A DNA stretch of 64,000 nucleotides from Pantoea rwandensis (GTDB taxonomy: Bacteria > Pseudomonadota > Gammaproteobacteria > Enterobacterales > Enterobacteriaceae), in the NCBI RefSeq assembly GCF_000759475.1, contig NZ_CP009454.1:3782001-3846000 (forward strand), read 5' to 3'. Shown piece after piece: positions 34,670 to 44,921 of this stretch. Under the pieces are notes generated by a model. The model did no database searches, was not told where the DNA came from, and saw only the letters and a program-made list of their open reading frames with translations. The first letter of the stretch is position 1; every line of letters starts with the position of its first letter. The position numbers and the translations under genes were made by a program.

Positions 34670-34720
34670 TTCTTTATCTCTACCAGACTGGCTTAAAAGC
34701 CACGCTCTGGGAATGCAGGG

Positions 34721-35122
34721 CTAAGCACTGAGCTTCACCGGCTCCTCTTTAAATCCCGATGCTGGTTTGAGATCCAGCTTGAGGTCATGCAGCACGGCTT
34801 TCAAACGCTCGTGGAAATTACGCAAGGTACTCTCCACTTTCTCGTTGTTCTCTTTGCCTTTGATCGTCGCCACACCCCAGTCACCGTCTTTATCAAACAA
34901 ACCAAAGTGGTATTCATAGGTGAAATGGTCTTCGTGCGCTTCCAGCGTCATCCACCAGCCCCAAAACTCACGGAGTTCGGGTGCGGGTTTAACGTTGACA
35001 CACGCCGCCAGGCAATCAAAGAAGAAACGCTGCTCTTCACATTTTCCTTCACGGATGTACGGCCCCAATTCGGTGAAGCGCTTCAGCAGGCGACTACGGG
35101 GATGACCACTCGGTAACGTCAT
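34721..35122 (-). CDS. crl: Sigma-S assembly factor Crl
   Basis: 133 residues, family length. The conserved sequences [17 protein letters not shown] and FWGWWMTLE are diagnostic. Crl binds RpoS and promotes its holoenzyme assembly, raising curli and stationary-phase transcription. It lies in the conserved order phoE-crl-frsA. Confidence 0.96.
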   Translation of the reverse strand: MTLPSGHPRSRLLKRFTELGPYIREGKCEEQRFFFDCLAACVNVKPAPELREFWGWWMTLEAHEDHFTYEYHFGLFDKDGDWGVATIKGKENNEKVESTLRNFHERLKAVLHDLKLDLKPASGFKEEPVKLSA

Positions 35123-35231
35123 GCTAATTCTCCCTCAAATAACCGTAAAATTGTTTCTCGTTACGCGAATCACGCGCGCAACGCAAAATATCCCGGATAT
35201 AAGTAGTAGCAGAGCGTCGAATTTTTGCCAG

Positions 35232-36479
35232 TCATACACCCAATTGTTTTGCTAACCAGTCACAGATTTGATTTAACGCTTTCTCAAAACTGGAGAACAC
35301 CGGCGTGGCGGGTATCGCCAATACTTTGCCCTGTGCGGAAGAGTTGGCAATCAATTGTGCCTCCTCTTCTGGGCTGAACAAATCGCCCGGCCAGTAAGCC
35401 GCCAGCATCGGCGTCGGCGTGCGACGCCCCAGTAAGCCCTGCACCTTCAATGAATAGCGATTAAGCTCAATGCGCAGGTTGCTGTCAGACGCGGAAGGCA
35501 TTCCCAGACGACTGGCCAGCATATCCATGTACATGTCTGGCAGTTGTTGCTGGCGTTGCTCATCGACAAACACGTTATGCACCATCGCGCCCAGTGTCGC
35601 GACCGCACGCAGGCGCGGCACTTCCAGATAAGCCAGTCGCGTGGCGACATTGGCGCCAAAGCGATAGCCAAACAGCGCAACGCGCGTGTGATCAATCCAC
35701 GGCACATTACTCAGCTCACGCAAAACCTGCTGGTGAAGCTGGCTGGTGTCCTGATTCAACGTCCATTTGCTACTAAAGCCCACTGAAGGCATATCCAGCG
35801 TCAACATGGCGATACCACGCGGCGCCAGATAATCGTGGAACAGGCGATAATGATCGCTTTGCAGCGAATCCAGGCCACCGCACAGCAGCACGGTCGGGTA
35901 TGGGGCTTTGGCCCCGGCAGGCATATGCAGGAAACCGGTGACCGGGCTGCCACCGCTGATTTGAAAAGTCAGCGCTTTCAGCTCACCGGGTAATCGCTGC
36001 GTCGCTTCTTCATACGCCCGATTCGCCAGTACCTGAGCCTGATCGGCCAAATCATCGCCTTTTATATACGGATAGGCAGCAATACTGTAGAGGTTCGATG
36101 CCCGCATCCATTGATGCCCGGCTTCTTCGTGATCTTCATTCTGCATCGCCCGCTGTTGCCACAAGGCGGCCTGCTTCGACCACTCATAGTTCCAGTTCCC
36201 CCCGCGATAGCCAATCACCGTATCGAGTTGAGTGTCATCAGTATGCTCGTATTCACTGATGGCGATGCGCGCCAGCACTTCGCTGATCTCCTGCGGAGAC
36301 AGGCCGCGCCACGTCCACAGCAGTTTGTTGAGCATGCGATACCAGCAAGGTTGGGTATCCCCTTCCAGGGTGTTGTGCACCTGTACCGGATGGTGATGCT
36401 GGCGATGCACCAGAGAGGAGGTTTCCGGGTGTTTAAAGCGGGGCTTAAAAAGCTCTTCGCTGAGGTTTTTATCCGACAT
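35232..36479 (-). CDS. frsA: FrsA (YafA), alpha/beta-hydrolase-fold protein
   Basis: 415 residues. [20 protein letters not shown] is the typical start at 36479; an upstream extension lacks a ribosome site. The C-terminal half is an alpha/beta hydrolase ([31 protein letters not shown]). The nucleophile elbow reads [11 protein letters not shown], with Tyr where a catalytic Ser is usual, as in FrsA-family proteins. E. coli FrsA has been linked to fermentation/respiration balance and binding of EIIA-Glc. Confidence 0.93.
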   Translation of the reverse strand: MSDKNLSEELFKPRFKHPETSSLVHRQHHHPVQVHNTLEGDTQPCWYRMLNKLLWTWRGLSPQEISEVLARIAISEYEHTDDTQLDTVIGYRGGNWNYEWSKQAALWQQRAMQNEDHEEAGHQWMRASNLYSIAAYPYIKGDDLADQAQVLANRAYEEATQRLPGELKALTFQISGGSPVTGFLHMPAGAKAPYPTVLLCGGLDSLQSDHYRLFHDYLAPRGIAMLTLDMPSVGFSSKWTLNQDTSQLHQQVLRELSNVPWIDHTRVALFGYRFGANVATRLAYLEVPRLRAVATLGAMVHNVFVDEQRQQQLPDMYMDMLASRLGMPSASDSNLRIELNRYSLKVQGLLGRRTPTPMLAAYWPGDLFSPEEEAQLIANSSAQGKVLAIPATPVFSSFEKALNQICDWLAKQLGV

Positions 36480-36600
36480 CTTAGACGTTCTCCCGCGATA
36501 GTCGCATAGATGCCTAAGAGTGTACTGCACCCACATGTTGGGTGCGAGGCGTAGAATGCACAACGCCCGGCATAACCGGACGTTGTTTGCGTTGCATCAA

Positions 36601-37059
36601 TCAGCTTTTGACGATTGGCGGGATGTAAACCACGCCCATGTCCCACGGCTGTTCGATCCAGGTGTTCTGCGGAATATCGACAATGTAGTCGTCCACCAGC
36701 GCACGGCCAGCTGGCTTAGCGAAGATGGTGCAGAAACGCGCTTTTGGATACATATCGCGGATCGCTTGCGCGGTGCCACCGGTATCCACCAGGTCATCAA
36801 TCACGATGAAACCTTCACCGTCGCCTTCCGCACGCTTCAGCACTTTCATTTCGCGCTGATGATCGTGGTCATAGCTTGAGATGCAGACGGTATCGACATA
36901 GCGAATACCCAATTCACGCGCCAGCAACGATGCCGGAACCAGACCACCGCGGCTTACCGCAATGATACCTTTCCACTGTTCCACAGGAAGCAGGCGCTGG
37001 GCCAGTTTGCGGGCATGGATCTGCAACATGTCCCAGGTGACGACGTATTTTTCGCTCAT
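36601..37059 (-). CDS. gpt: Xanthine-guanine phosphoribosyltransferase
   Basis: 152 residues, equal to E. coli Gpt. The PRPP motif [18 protein letters not shown] is intact, and [15 protein letters not shown] is the purine-binding end. It salvages guanine and xanthine to GMP and XMP. I start at [12 protein letters not shown] (37059); the upstream extension is not family-like. Confidence 0.97.
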   Translation of the reverse strand: MSEKYVVTWDMLQIHARKLAQRLLPVEQWKGIIAVSRGGLVPASLLARELGIRYVDTVCISSYDHDHQREMKVLKRAEGDGEGFIVIDDLVDTGGTAQAIRDMYPKARFCTIFAKPAGRALVDDYIVDIPQNTWIEQPWDMGVVYIPPIVKS

Positions 37060-37313
37060 AAAAGAAATCCCGACCAACAATGTTGGTTTAAAAATAGGCA
37101 AGGGGGAAAAGGTTGCGCGAGATTATAAGGATCTGACGCGTTAAAAACCAGCATCTGTCGCATTGGATGCAGGATTTTAGCGCGCCTGAGTACGCACCCG
37201 GTGAAAAACAGTGATATTCTCAGCCACATCACGTCAGATGTGCTGACGGCGATCTTTCACTGGAACCCGGCGTGCGAGCGGTATGTCCGCCGCGCTGACA
37301 CAGGAGATGCATT

Positions 37314-38774
37314 GTGTCTGAATTGTCGCAACTTTCCCCCCAACCGCTGTGGGATATTTTCGCTAAAATCTGCTCCATTCCGCACCCTTCTTACCATGAA
37401 GAAGCGCTGGCCGAACACGTGGTGAGCTGGGCCAAAGAGCAGGGCTTTTGGGTTGAGCGCGATCAGGTCGGCAATATCCTGATTCGTAAACCGGCCACTG
37501 CGGGCATGGAAAAACGTACCCCTGTCGCACTTCAGGCGCACCTCGATATGGTGCCGCAGAAGAACAACGATACGGTGCACGACTTCACTAAAGATCCGAT
37601 TCAACCTTACGTTGATGGCGAGTGGGTCAAAGCACGTGGCACCACGTTGGGCGCTGACAACGGTATTGGCATGGCTTCTGCGCTGGCGGTGCTGGCTGAT
37701 AGCAGCCTGACCCACGGCCCACTGGAAGTGCTGCTGACCATGACCGAAGAATCGGGCATGGATGGCGCATTTGGTCTCCAGCCAAACTGGCTGCAAGCCG
37801 ATATCCTGATCAACACCGACTCCGAAGAAGAGGGTGAGATCTACATGGGTTGCGCAGGCGGTATTGATTTCATCACCACCCTGCCATTAAACCGTGAAGC
37901 CGTACCTGCGGGCTTTGAAACCCTGAAGCTCACGCTGAAAGGCCTGAAAGGCGGCCACTCCGGTGCCGATATTCATCATGGTCTGGGCAACGCCAACAAG
38001 CTGCTGGCGCGTTTCTTTGCGGTCTACGCGCAGGAACTGGATGTGCGTCTGATTGAGTTCACTGGCGGCACGCTGCGTAATGCGATTCCGCGCGAAGCTT
38101 TTGCCACGCTGGCGATCGACAGCCATAAAGTGGATGCACTGAAATCGGCTGCGGCCCATTTCCAGGCTACGCTGCTGAACGAGCTGGGCATTAAAGAGAA
38201 GAACATTGCGTTAACCACCGAGCCGCTGGCACATCAAGGCCAGGCGCTGACCACCGACAGCCGCGATCGCTTCATCAACCTGCTGAACAGCACCCCGAAC
38301 GGCGTGATCCGCAACTCTGACGTGGCCAAAGGCGTGGTGGAAACCTCGCTGAACGTCGGCGTGGTGACCATGGATCAGGACAATGCCGAAATCATCTGCC
38401 TGATTCGTTCACTGATCGACACCGGCAAAGATTGGGTGGTTGAAACCCTGACTTCACTGGGCCAGTTGGCTGGCGCGAAAACGGCACCGAAAGGCGGTTA
38501 TCCTGGCTGGCAGCCTGATGCCGATTCGCCAGTGATGGCGCTGACGCGGAAAACCTACGAAGCGCTGTTTGGCAAAACGCCAAACATTCAGGTGATTCAC
38601 GCGGGTCTGGAGTGTGGTCTGTTCAAGAAGCCGTATCCGAACATGGATATGGTGTCGATTGGGCCAACCATTACCGGTCCACACTCACCGGATGAGCAGG
38701 TGCACATTGAGAGCGTCGGTCTGTACTGGAAACTGCTGACTGCGCTGCTGAACGTGGTGCCAGAGAAAGCGTAA
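37314..38774 (+). CDS. pepD: Aminoacyl-histidine dipeptidase (peptidase D)
   Basis: 486 residues from a GTG, M20 family. Metal ligands are seen in QAHLDMVPQKN, TTLGADNGIGMASALA, LLTMTEESGMDG and NTDSEEEGEIYMGCAGG, with GPHSPDEQVHIES near the C-terminus. It cleaves Xaa-His and other dipeptides such as carnosine in the cytosol. Divergent from gpt, as in E. coli. Confidence 0.97.
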   Translation: MSELSQLSPQPLWDIFAKICSIPHPSYHEEALAEHVVSWAKEQGFWVERDQVGNILIRKPATAGMEKRTPVALQAHLDMVPQKNNDTVHDFTKDPIQPYVDGEWVKARGTTLGADNGIGMASALAVLADSSLTHGPLEVLLTMTEESGMDGAFGLQPNWLQADILINTDSEEEGEIYMGCAGGIDFITTLPLNREAVPAGFETLKLTLKGLKGGHSGADIHHGLGNANKLLARFFAVYAQELDVRLIEFTGGTLRNAIPREAFATLAIDSHKVDALKSAAAHFQATLLNELGIKEKNIALTTEPLAHQGQALTTDSRDRFINLLNSTPNGVIRNSDVAKGVVETSLNVGVVTMDQDNAEIICLIRSLIDTGKDWVVETLTSLGQLAGAKTAPKGGYPGWQPDADSPVMALTRKTYEALFGKTPNIQVIHAGLECGLFKKPYPNMDMVSIGPTITGPHSPDEQVHIESVGLYWKLLTALLNVVPEKA

Positions 38775-38793
38775 GTCTTTGCGATGCTCAAGG

Positions 38794-38818
38794 AACCAGG
38801 CTAAGGCCTGGTTTTTTT
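38794..38818 (+). terminator. pepD terminator
   Basis: AACCAGGC-TAAG-GCCTGG followed by T7. Confidence 0.93.
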
Positions 38819-38974
38819 ATGCCTGCCATTCTGAAGTTAAGGATCCTCTAGCTATTAAAGTCGCAATATTTGCCGGATCCCCTTTTCAGACCGACTGCAA
38901 AGTGCAGCATATTTCACTATAAATCCTGCTTATCACCCCAGCATTCTACCACTCCACACTGCCTCACCAGTTTT

Positions 38975-39006
38975 AGACGCCGTTACGCCCAGATGTCTGG
39001 ATGGCT
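38975..39006 (+). promoter_or_regulatory. Candidate MetJ operator (four met boxes in phase)
   Basis: Four contiguous octamers AGACGCCG, TTACGCCC, AGATGTCT, GGATGGCT match the met box AGACGTCT at 6, 4, 7 and 5 of 8 positions. MetJ binds such tandem arrays cooperatively. It lies about 100 bp before the ABC ATPase start codon. Confidence 0.45.
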
Positions 39007-39104
39007 AATAAGATTTCGTGCTAGCTTATGCGCTTTCATTTGTTGCCCAGCGTTATGGGTTCAGAAAAAATGCCACCCACTCTTTTAATGAAAGGCCTGA
39101 CCCC

Positions 39105-40610
39105 ATGAGTGCGATTAACCGCCTGGAGATGCGTAATATCTCCATCGCTTTTGGCGGTTTTGCCGCGCTGACCCAGGTCGACTTCCTTACCGAAGGCGGG
39201 TCGGTGCATGCGTTGACCGGGGCCAATGGCGCGGGAAAGTCCACATTGATGGCGGTGCTATCAGGCGCGCACCGTGATTACAGTGGCGAGATCCTGCTGG
39301 ACGATGTGCCGGTCTCCATTCGTTCACCGCGCGATGCCAAAAAACTCGGTATTCATCTGGTGCAGCAGGAAGTGGATGTGGCGCTGGTGCCGCAGCTCAG
39401 CGTGGCGGAAAACATTCTGCTCGATCAGCTGGCAGAACCCGGCCATGCCTATAGCTGGCGTGAAATCCGTCGCCAGGCGCGTGCCCTGCTCAATCAGCTG
39501 GAAGTGAACATCGATGTTAATCGTCTGGTGGAACGCTGCTCGCTGGCGGAGAAGCAGCAAATATTGCTAGCGCGCGCCCTCTCCCACCATTGCCGTTTTC
39601 TGATTCTGGATGAACCGACGGCGCCGCTGGATCAGCATGAAAGCGAGCGTCTGTTTACCGTCGTGCGCCGTTTACAGCTCAACGGCATTGGCGTGGTGTT
39701 TATCTCCCACCGCATTCACGAACTCAAAGCAATTTGCGATCGCTTAACCGTGTTGCGTGATGGCCGCTTGATTGAGAGCTGCCCAATGGCCGCACTGAGC
39801 GGGGAGCAGATCGTTGAGAAGATGCTGGGACACCAGTTGACCGATGTCTATCCACCACGACGCGAACGTAGCGAACAACCGCTGCTGCTGTCGGTGGAGG
39901 GTTTGCACGATGACCAGCTGCTGGCAGATATTTCACTGCATCTGCGCAAAGGTGAAATTCTCGGCATCGCTGGCCTGGCGGGCGCGGGGAAAACCGAGCT
40001 GTGTAAGGCGCTGTTTGGCGCCAGCAAAAGCCGCGTCGAAAAAGGCGAGCTGCACGGCAAACCGTGGCGGCCGCGTTCTCCTCATGATTCGGTGGAAAAC
40101 CGCATGGCTCTGGTGCCGGAAGAGCGTCGCAAGGAAGGTATTTTTATCGATGAGCCGGTGAGCATGAACCTGAGCGTCAGCGCCGACAACAGTTTTTCCC
40201 GCTGGAGTCTGTTCGGCCATCGTCAGGCCTGGCGCTGGGCTGAAGAGGTGATTCAGCGCCTCAACGTGCGCACCACTGGCCCGGCGCAGATTCTGCGTCG
40301 TCTATCGGGCGGTAATCAGCAAAAAGTGGCAATTGGGAAATGGCTACGCAACAACGCCGATGTATTGATTTTTGATGAGCCGACCAAAGGCGTTGATATC
40401 AAAGCTAAGACCGATCTGTTCAGCCTGATTGATGGCCTGGCGCGCGAAGGCAAAGGCATCATTTACGCTTCGGGCGAGTTTTCCGAACTTGTCGGCTTAT
40501 GTGATCGTATTTGTGTGCTCTGGGATGGGCGCATTGTGGCAGAGATGGAAGGTCGTGAGGCCACTGAAGAGATGCTATTGCTTTATTCCACCGGAGGAAC
40601 CCCTGCGTGA
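39105..40610 (+). CDS. CUT2-type sugar ABC transporter, ATP-binding subunit
   Basis: 501 residues with two ABC domains, like RbsA/MglA. Domain 1: Walker A GANGAGKST, signature-like CSLAEKQQ, Walker B LILDEPTAPLD. Domain 2: GLAGAGKTE in place of a normal Walker A, LSGGNQQK and LIFDEPTKGVD. ATG 39105 (MSAINRLEMRN) is the family-like start; the frame extends upstream to 39018. It powers uptake with the permease (40607) and binding protein (41633). A MetJ-like array upstream hints at 5-methylthioribose as substrate. Confidence 0.9.
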   Translation: MSAINRLEMRNISIAFGGFAALTQVDFLTEGGSVHALTGANGAGKSTLMAVLSGAHRDYSGEILLDDVPVSIRSPRDAKKLGIHLVQQEVDVALVPQLSVAENILLDQLAEPGHAYSWREIRRQARALLNQLEVNIDVNRLVERCSLAEKQQILLARALSHHCRFLILDEPTAPLDQHESERLFTVVRRLQLNGIGVVFISHRIHELKAICDRLTVLRDGRLIESCPMAALSGEQIVEKMLGHQLTDVYPPRRERSEQPLLLSVEGLHDDQLLADISLHLRKGEILGIAGLAGAGKTELCKALFGASKSRVEKGELHGKPWRPRSPHDSVENRMALVPEERRKEGIFIDEPVSMNLSVSADNSFSRWSLFGHRQAWRWAEEVIQRLNVRTTGPAQILRRLSGGNQQKVAIGKWLRNNADVLIFDEPTKGVDIKAKTDLFSLIDGLAREGKGIIYASGEFSELVGLCDRICVLWDGRIVAEMEGREATEEMLLLYSTGGTPA

Positions 40611-41605
40611 GCAGCAAAGAACTATCCCTGAATCCGCAGCCTTCTCTGCGTCATAAATTATTCGATTTTCTCTATAAATGGGGCATGTTGCTGACCGTGG
40701 TGATCCTGATCGCCGGGTTTGGTCTGGCATCGGACAGCTTCCTCGAGCCCACCAACATCATCAACATTCTGCGTTCGATTGCGATCGTCACGGTGATTGC
40801 GATTGGCGTGTCGATTTCGCTGACCATCGGCGGCTTCGATTTGTCGGTGGGCTCAACGGCCTCACTGGCCAATGCGCTGGTGATTTCGCTGTTTGTCTGG
40901 CACGGCTTTGGCACTACCGAAGCGATCATCATTACGCTCCTGCTGTGCACCCTGGTGGGGCTGCTCAACAGCTTCCTGATCGTGATTCTGCGCATTCCCG
41001 ACATGCTGGCCACGCTGGCAACCCTGTTTGTGATTCAGGGCGTGGCGATGACTTACAGCTTCGGCGGTTCGATTACCGAGAATATGGTGATGCCCAGCGG
41101 CGATATGGCGGAAGGCACCATCCCCGCAGCGTTCGGTCTGTTGGGTCAGGTGCCGACCATTGTGATCATCATGCTGGTGGTGACGATTGTGGCGCAATTG
41201 GCACTGTCGTTAACCAAACATGGCCGTCGCATGTACGCGCTGGGGGGCAATCCAGAAGCCGCACGCCTTTCCGGCATTCGCACCACGCGCTATCGCGTTT
41301 TGGCCTATGTACTCGCATCCCTGCTGGCCGGGCTGGGCGGTATTTTGCTGGCATCACGTATTGGTTCTTCCCAGGTGAATGCCGGCAGCGGTTATTTGAT
41401 GGATGCCGTTGCCGCGGCATGGATCGGCTTCTCGCTGGCCGGTTCCGGCAAACCTAACGCGCTCGGTACGCTGGTGGGCGCGGTGATTCTTGGTGTGTTG
41501 CAGAACGGGCTGGTGATGTTGTCCGTGCCTTATTACGCCATGGACATTATCAAAGGCCTGGTGCTGGCTCTGGCCCTGGCGATTACCTATATTCAGCGCC
41601 GCTAA
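40607..41605 (+). CDS. CUT2-type sugar ABC transporter, permease
   Basis: 332 residues, 8-10 spans, RbsC-like. The signature GGFDLSVGSTASLANALV and EAARLSGIRTTRYRVLAYVL (the coupling-helix region) are present. GTG start overlaps the ATPase stop (GTGA), so the two are translationally coupled. Confidence 0.92.
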   Translation: MSSKELSLNPQPSLRHKLFDFLYKWGMLLTVVILIAGFGLASDSFLEPTNIINILRSIAIVTVIAIGVSISLTIGGFDLSVGSTASLANALVISLFVWHGFGTTEAIIITLLLCTLVGLLNSFLIVILRIPDMLATLATLFVIQGVAMTYSFGGSITENMVMPSGDMAEGTIPAAFGLLGQVPTIVIIMLVVTIVAQLALSLTKHGRRMYALGGNPEAARLSGIRTTRYRVLAYVLASLLAGLGGILLASRIGSSQVNAGSGYLMDAVAAAWIGFSLAGSGKPNALGTLVGAVILGVLQNGLVMLSVPYYAMDIIKGLVLALALAITYIQRR

Positions 41606-41632
41606 GGCGCGTTTACTGAGAAAGAGATCCTA

Positions 41633-42703
41633 ATGAAAAAAATGACCCTTTCGCTGCTGGCATTAAGCCTGCTGAATGCCAGCGCTGCCTTTGCCGATAC
41701 GGTTACCCCGGTCCCTGCTGCGATTGCGAATCACGAAGGCCCGGTGCGCATCGCCATCATCCGTAACCTGGGCTCAGACGATAACACCACGCAGTTTATT
41801 GCCGGTGCCATTCAGCAAGGTCGTCAACTGGGCTTTAAAGTCAGTACTTTCCTGAGTAATGGCGATGATGCGCGTTTCCAGGACTTCGTTAATCAGGCGA
41901 TCAGCCAGAAATACGATGGCATCATTCTCTCTCACGGCAAAGAACCCTACTCCACCGCGCTGGTGCAACACATTGTCGATGCAGGTATCAAACTGTCCGT
42001 CTTTGATACCCCGGTGAATACGCCGATCAATGGCGTGACCGTCACTGCGCAAGATGATGCCTCACTGGCGCAGGCGTCACTGGGTCAGCTGATCAGTGAT
42101 TTCCATGGTAAAGCCAACATCATCAAACTGTGGGTCGCAGGCTTCCCGCCGCAGGAACGTCGCCAGGTGGTGTATGAGAAATTGCTGAAAGAGAATCCAG
42201 GCATTCATCAGCTGGAATCCATTGGCGCAGTTTCTACCGATGTACAGGGCGACACCGCCAACAAAGTGGGTGCGATCCTGGCAAAATATCCAAAAGGCAA
42301 AATAGATGCGATTTGGGCATCGTGGGACGCATTCAGTCAGGGTGCTTACAAAGCGCTGCAGGAGAATGGTCGTACTGAAATCAAAATCTACAGTATTGAC
42401 GTATCCAACCAGGACTTGCAGTTGATGCATGAGAAGAACAGTCCATGGGTGCAGACGGTCGCGGTCGATCCAAAAACCATCGGTGCGGTCAATATGCGCT
42501 TAGTAGCCAATAAAATCGCGGGTGAAGCCACTCCGGCAAGCTACGAGTTTAAAGCGTCTTCCATTTCGCAGCAGTTGCTGAACAGCCAACAAGGGGCGAT
42601 TAACGTGGCAACCCTGAACAAGATCATTCCGGGCTGGGGTGTGAACAACGATTTTGTTGCGCCGTGGTTTGCCACACTGGAAGCGAAGTACGCTAAGAAG
42701 TGA
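41633..42703 (+). CDS. CUT2-type sugar ABC transporter, periplasmic binding protein
   Basis: 356 residues. Signal peptide MKKMTLSLLALSLLNASAAFA is cleaved at FA-DTVTP. The rest is a RbsB-like two-lobe fold (RIAIIRNLGSDDNTTQFIAG; DGIILSHGKEPYSTALVQH; KIDAIWASWDAFSQGAYKAL). The ligand pocket cannot be read to a specific sugar. A terminator follows. Full operon: ATPase-permease-binding protein. Confidence 0.92.
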   Translation: MKKMTLSLLALSLLNASAAFADTVTPVPAAIANHEGPVRIAIIRNLGSDDNTTQFIAGAIQQGRQLGFKVSTFLSNGDDARFQDFVNQAISQKYDGIILSHGKEPYSTALVQHIVDAGIKLSVFDTPVNTPINGVTVTAQDDASLAQASLGQLISDFHGKANIIKLWVAGFPPQERRQVVYEKLLKENPGIHQLESIGAVSTDVQGDTANKVGAILAKYPKGKIDAIWASWDAFSQGAYKALQENGRTEIKIYSIDVSNQDLQLMHEKNSPWVQTVAVDPKTIGAVNMRLVANKIAGEATPASYEFKASSISQQLLNSQQGAINVATLNKIIPGWGVNNDFVAPWFATLEAKYAKK

Positions 42704-42768
42704 TTTAGTGGCTGAATATGGCGGCGCTTAAGCCGGCATGCTGGTTAACTAAGACCATACTCAAGGAG

Positions 42769-42797
42769 AGCTGCCGTTTTAAATGGCAGCTTTTTTT
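42769..42797 (+). terminator. Terminator after ABC operon
   Basis: AGCTGCC-GTTTTAAAT-GGCAGCT followed by T7. Confidence 0.9.
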
Positions 42798-42878
42798 ATG
42801 CGTATCAGAAATGGCCTGTGCGGCGGTCGGGCTGACCTATCGCTGCTAACCAGCATCACGCTGATGAGATCGCCGTTT

Positions 42879-43934
42879 TTACCAACCCAACACCAACTGC
42901 CGCTCCAATTGCGGATCCACCAGCGTCACATGCAATCCCACCAAGCGCACGCCGCGTCCGGCACGCCGTTCATCCCATGCCTGCCGCGCCACCGCGATCA
43001 TGTCATCCTTGTTCAGCACCGGCCAGACATGCTCCTGCGTGGTCTGCTGGAAATCATTAAATTTGAGCTTCACGCCCTGACGCGCAATTTGCTTGTCGGG
43101 CCGGATATTTGTCAGGCGTCGATCCAGCTCAGCATAGAGATAGTCAATGATGGCCAGACATTGCTCCCAGTTGTGGATGTCTTCCATCAGCGTGCGTTCG
43201 ACACCGAGCGATTTGCGTTCGCGCTCCACCACCACATCGCGCTCATCAATGCCGTTGCTGCGCTCCCAGAGCACGCGGCCGAATTTACCAAATCTCTTCA
43301 GCAGCAAGGCGAGATCGGCTCTCTGCACATCGGCGCAGGTTCGCAGTCCCATCTCTTCCAGTTTTTTGGTCGCCACTTTTCCTACGCCTGGAATTTTGCT
43401 CAACGGCAGCGTCAGTAAAAAATCCGGCATCACTTGCGGTGTAATGACGTATTGCCCGTTGGGCTTATTCAAATCGGAGGCGATCTTGGCGAGGAATTTG
43501 ATCGGCGCAATGCCCGCCGAGGCGGTTAAACCGGTTTCGCGCAGGATATCGGCACGTATCGCCTGCGCCATTAGCGTCGCTGAGCCCTGACAATGCTCGC
43601 TATCGGTGACATCAAGATACGCTTCATCCAGTGATAAGGGCTCAATCAATGGGGTGTAGCGTGCGAAAATATCGCGGATCTGGCGTGACGCCTCTTTGTA
43701 GGCATCGAAGCGTCCAGGCAGTAATTTCAGATGCGGGCAGAGCTTGAGCGCCATTGCCGTCGGCATTGCGCTGCGCACGCCATATTTGCGCGCGGGATAG
43801 TTGGCGGTACTGATAACGCCACGCTGCACCCGGCTGCCGCCAATGGCGATTGGGATATCCGTTAATGAAGGATCGTCGCGCATTTCAACGGCCGCGAAAA
43901 AGCAGTCCATATCGACATGAATGATTTTGCGCAT
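42879..43934 (-). CDS. dinB: DNA polymerase IV (DinB)
   Basis: 351 residues, family length. Y-family motifs: [15 protein letters not shown] (metal Asp), [11 protein letters not shown] (catalytic SxDE) and [18 protein letters not shown]. The C-terminus ends RQLVLGW rather than a clear QLxLxF clamp motif, though 'QLVLGW' is close. It performs error-prone translesion synthesis. A LexA box lies just upstream. Confidence 0.96.
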   Translation of the reverse strand: MRKIIHVDMDCFFAAVEMRDDPSLTDIPIAIGGSRVQRGVISTANYPARKYGVRSAMPTAMALKLCPHLKLLPGRFDAYKEASRQIRDIFARYTPLIEPLSLDEAYLDVTDSEHCQGSATLMAQAIRADILRETGLTASAGIAPIKFLAKIASDLNKPNGQYVITPQVMPDFLLTLPLSKIPGVGKVATKKLEEMGLRTCADVQRADLALLLKRFGKFGRVLWERSNGIDERDVVVERERKSLGVERTLMEDIHNWEQCLAIIDYLYAELDRRLTNIRPDKQIARQGVKLKFNDFQQTTQEHVWPVLNKDDMIAVARQAWDERRAGRGVRLVGLHVTLVDPQLERQLVLGW

Positions 43935-43948
43935 ACGCCCTCCGAATA

Positions 43949-43964
43949 CTGGATAAGTATACAG
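43949..43964 (-). promoter_or_regulatory. LexA box of dinB
   Basis: On the minus strand CTGTATACTTATCCAG, with CTG/CAG ends and the TATA core of the SOS operator, 15 bp before the dinB ATG. Confidence 0.85.
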
Positions 43965-44177
43965 CAGGAAAAAACTTCGGCAATATTTGTTGAGCGACGA
44001 ATTAAAGTTTACAAAATTCTGGTCGTAATCCCCTTAGGATTGCACCATTTTCTCGGAGACTGTCTTGATTAAACCTCAGACAATGTTAATGTTGCGCTGC
44101 GGTAGCGGATATTTCCGATAATGCAATACCAAGACGCTCAGCGTCATCGTCTCTCTTCACTTCAAGGTACACACAGA

Positions 44178-44921
44178 ATGGGCAGAATCGCATTGTGGCT
44201 TGCGATGATTCTTATGCCAGTCCTTAGCTGGGCCATTTCGCCAGAGCCAACGCAACTGTCGGCACCGGTGAGCAAAGAGTTAAAGAAACAATTACTTGGC
44301 ACCCCTGTTTTTATTCAGATCTTCAAGGAAGAGCGTACGCTGGAACTGTACGGCAAAATCGGTAATGAATATCGTCTGCTGGACAGCTATCGCATTTGTA
44401 ATTTCTCTGGCGGTTTAGGGCCTAAGCGTCGTCAGGGCGATTTTAAAAGTCCGGAAGGGTTTTATAACGTTAAGCTGAACCAGTTAAAACCGGACAGCCG
44501 TTTCTACCGCGCGATTAATACCGGCTTCCCGAATCAATACGATCGTGATAAAGGCTATGACGGTAACTATTTGATGATTCACGGTGATTGCGTCTCAATT
44601 GGCTGTTACGCCATGACCAACGCATCAATGGATGAGATCTTTACCTACGTCAACGCTGCGCTGCGCAACGGTCAGCAGGATGTACAGATCAATATCTATC
44701 CGTTCCATATGACCGATAGCAACATGCAGCGTCATCGCTACTCAACGTACATCAACTTCTGGCGTGAACTGCAGCCAGGTTATGCGTACTTTGAGAAGTA
44801 CCACATACCGCCAACGGTTAACGTGACGACGACGGGTCAATATGCGGTGAACAGCACGCCGGTGATTGCTACACCGGATGCTGCCTCGAAGTCATTCCTG
44901 GCGCTCACCCAGGCAAAATAA
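44178..44921 (+). CDS. dpaA: DpaA (YafK), YkuD-type L,D-transpeptidase-fold amidase
   Basis: 247 residues. A signal peptide ([18 protein letters not shown]) is followed by a YkuD domain with active site [14 protein letters not shown], including the catalytic Cys. DpaA detaches Braun lipoprotein from peptidoglycan in E. coli. I start at ATG 44178 to match the family N-terminus; a frame from 44121 is open. The last 30 bp overlap the convergent yafJ. Confidence 0.92.
   Translation: MGRIALWLAMILMPVLSWAISPEPTQLSAPVSKELKKQLLGTPVFIQIFKEERTLELYGKIGNEYRLLDSYRICNFSGGLGPKRRQGDFKSPEGFYNVKLNQLKPDSRFYRAINTGFPNQYDRDKGYDGNYLMIHGDCVSIGCYAMTNASMDEIFTYVNAALRNGQQDVQINIYPFHMTDSNMQRHRYSTYINFWRELQPGYAYFEKYHIPPTVNVTTTGQYAVNSTPVIATPDAASKSFLALTQAK

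Larger units (their letters stand above)
38775..39104. other. Intergenic region before the CUT2 transporter
   Basis: 330 bp holding the pepD terminator, then an AT-rich promoter region with a MetJ-like tandem array at 38975-39006. No gene seen. Confidence 0.5.
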
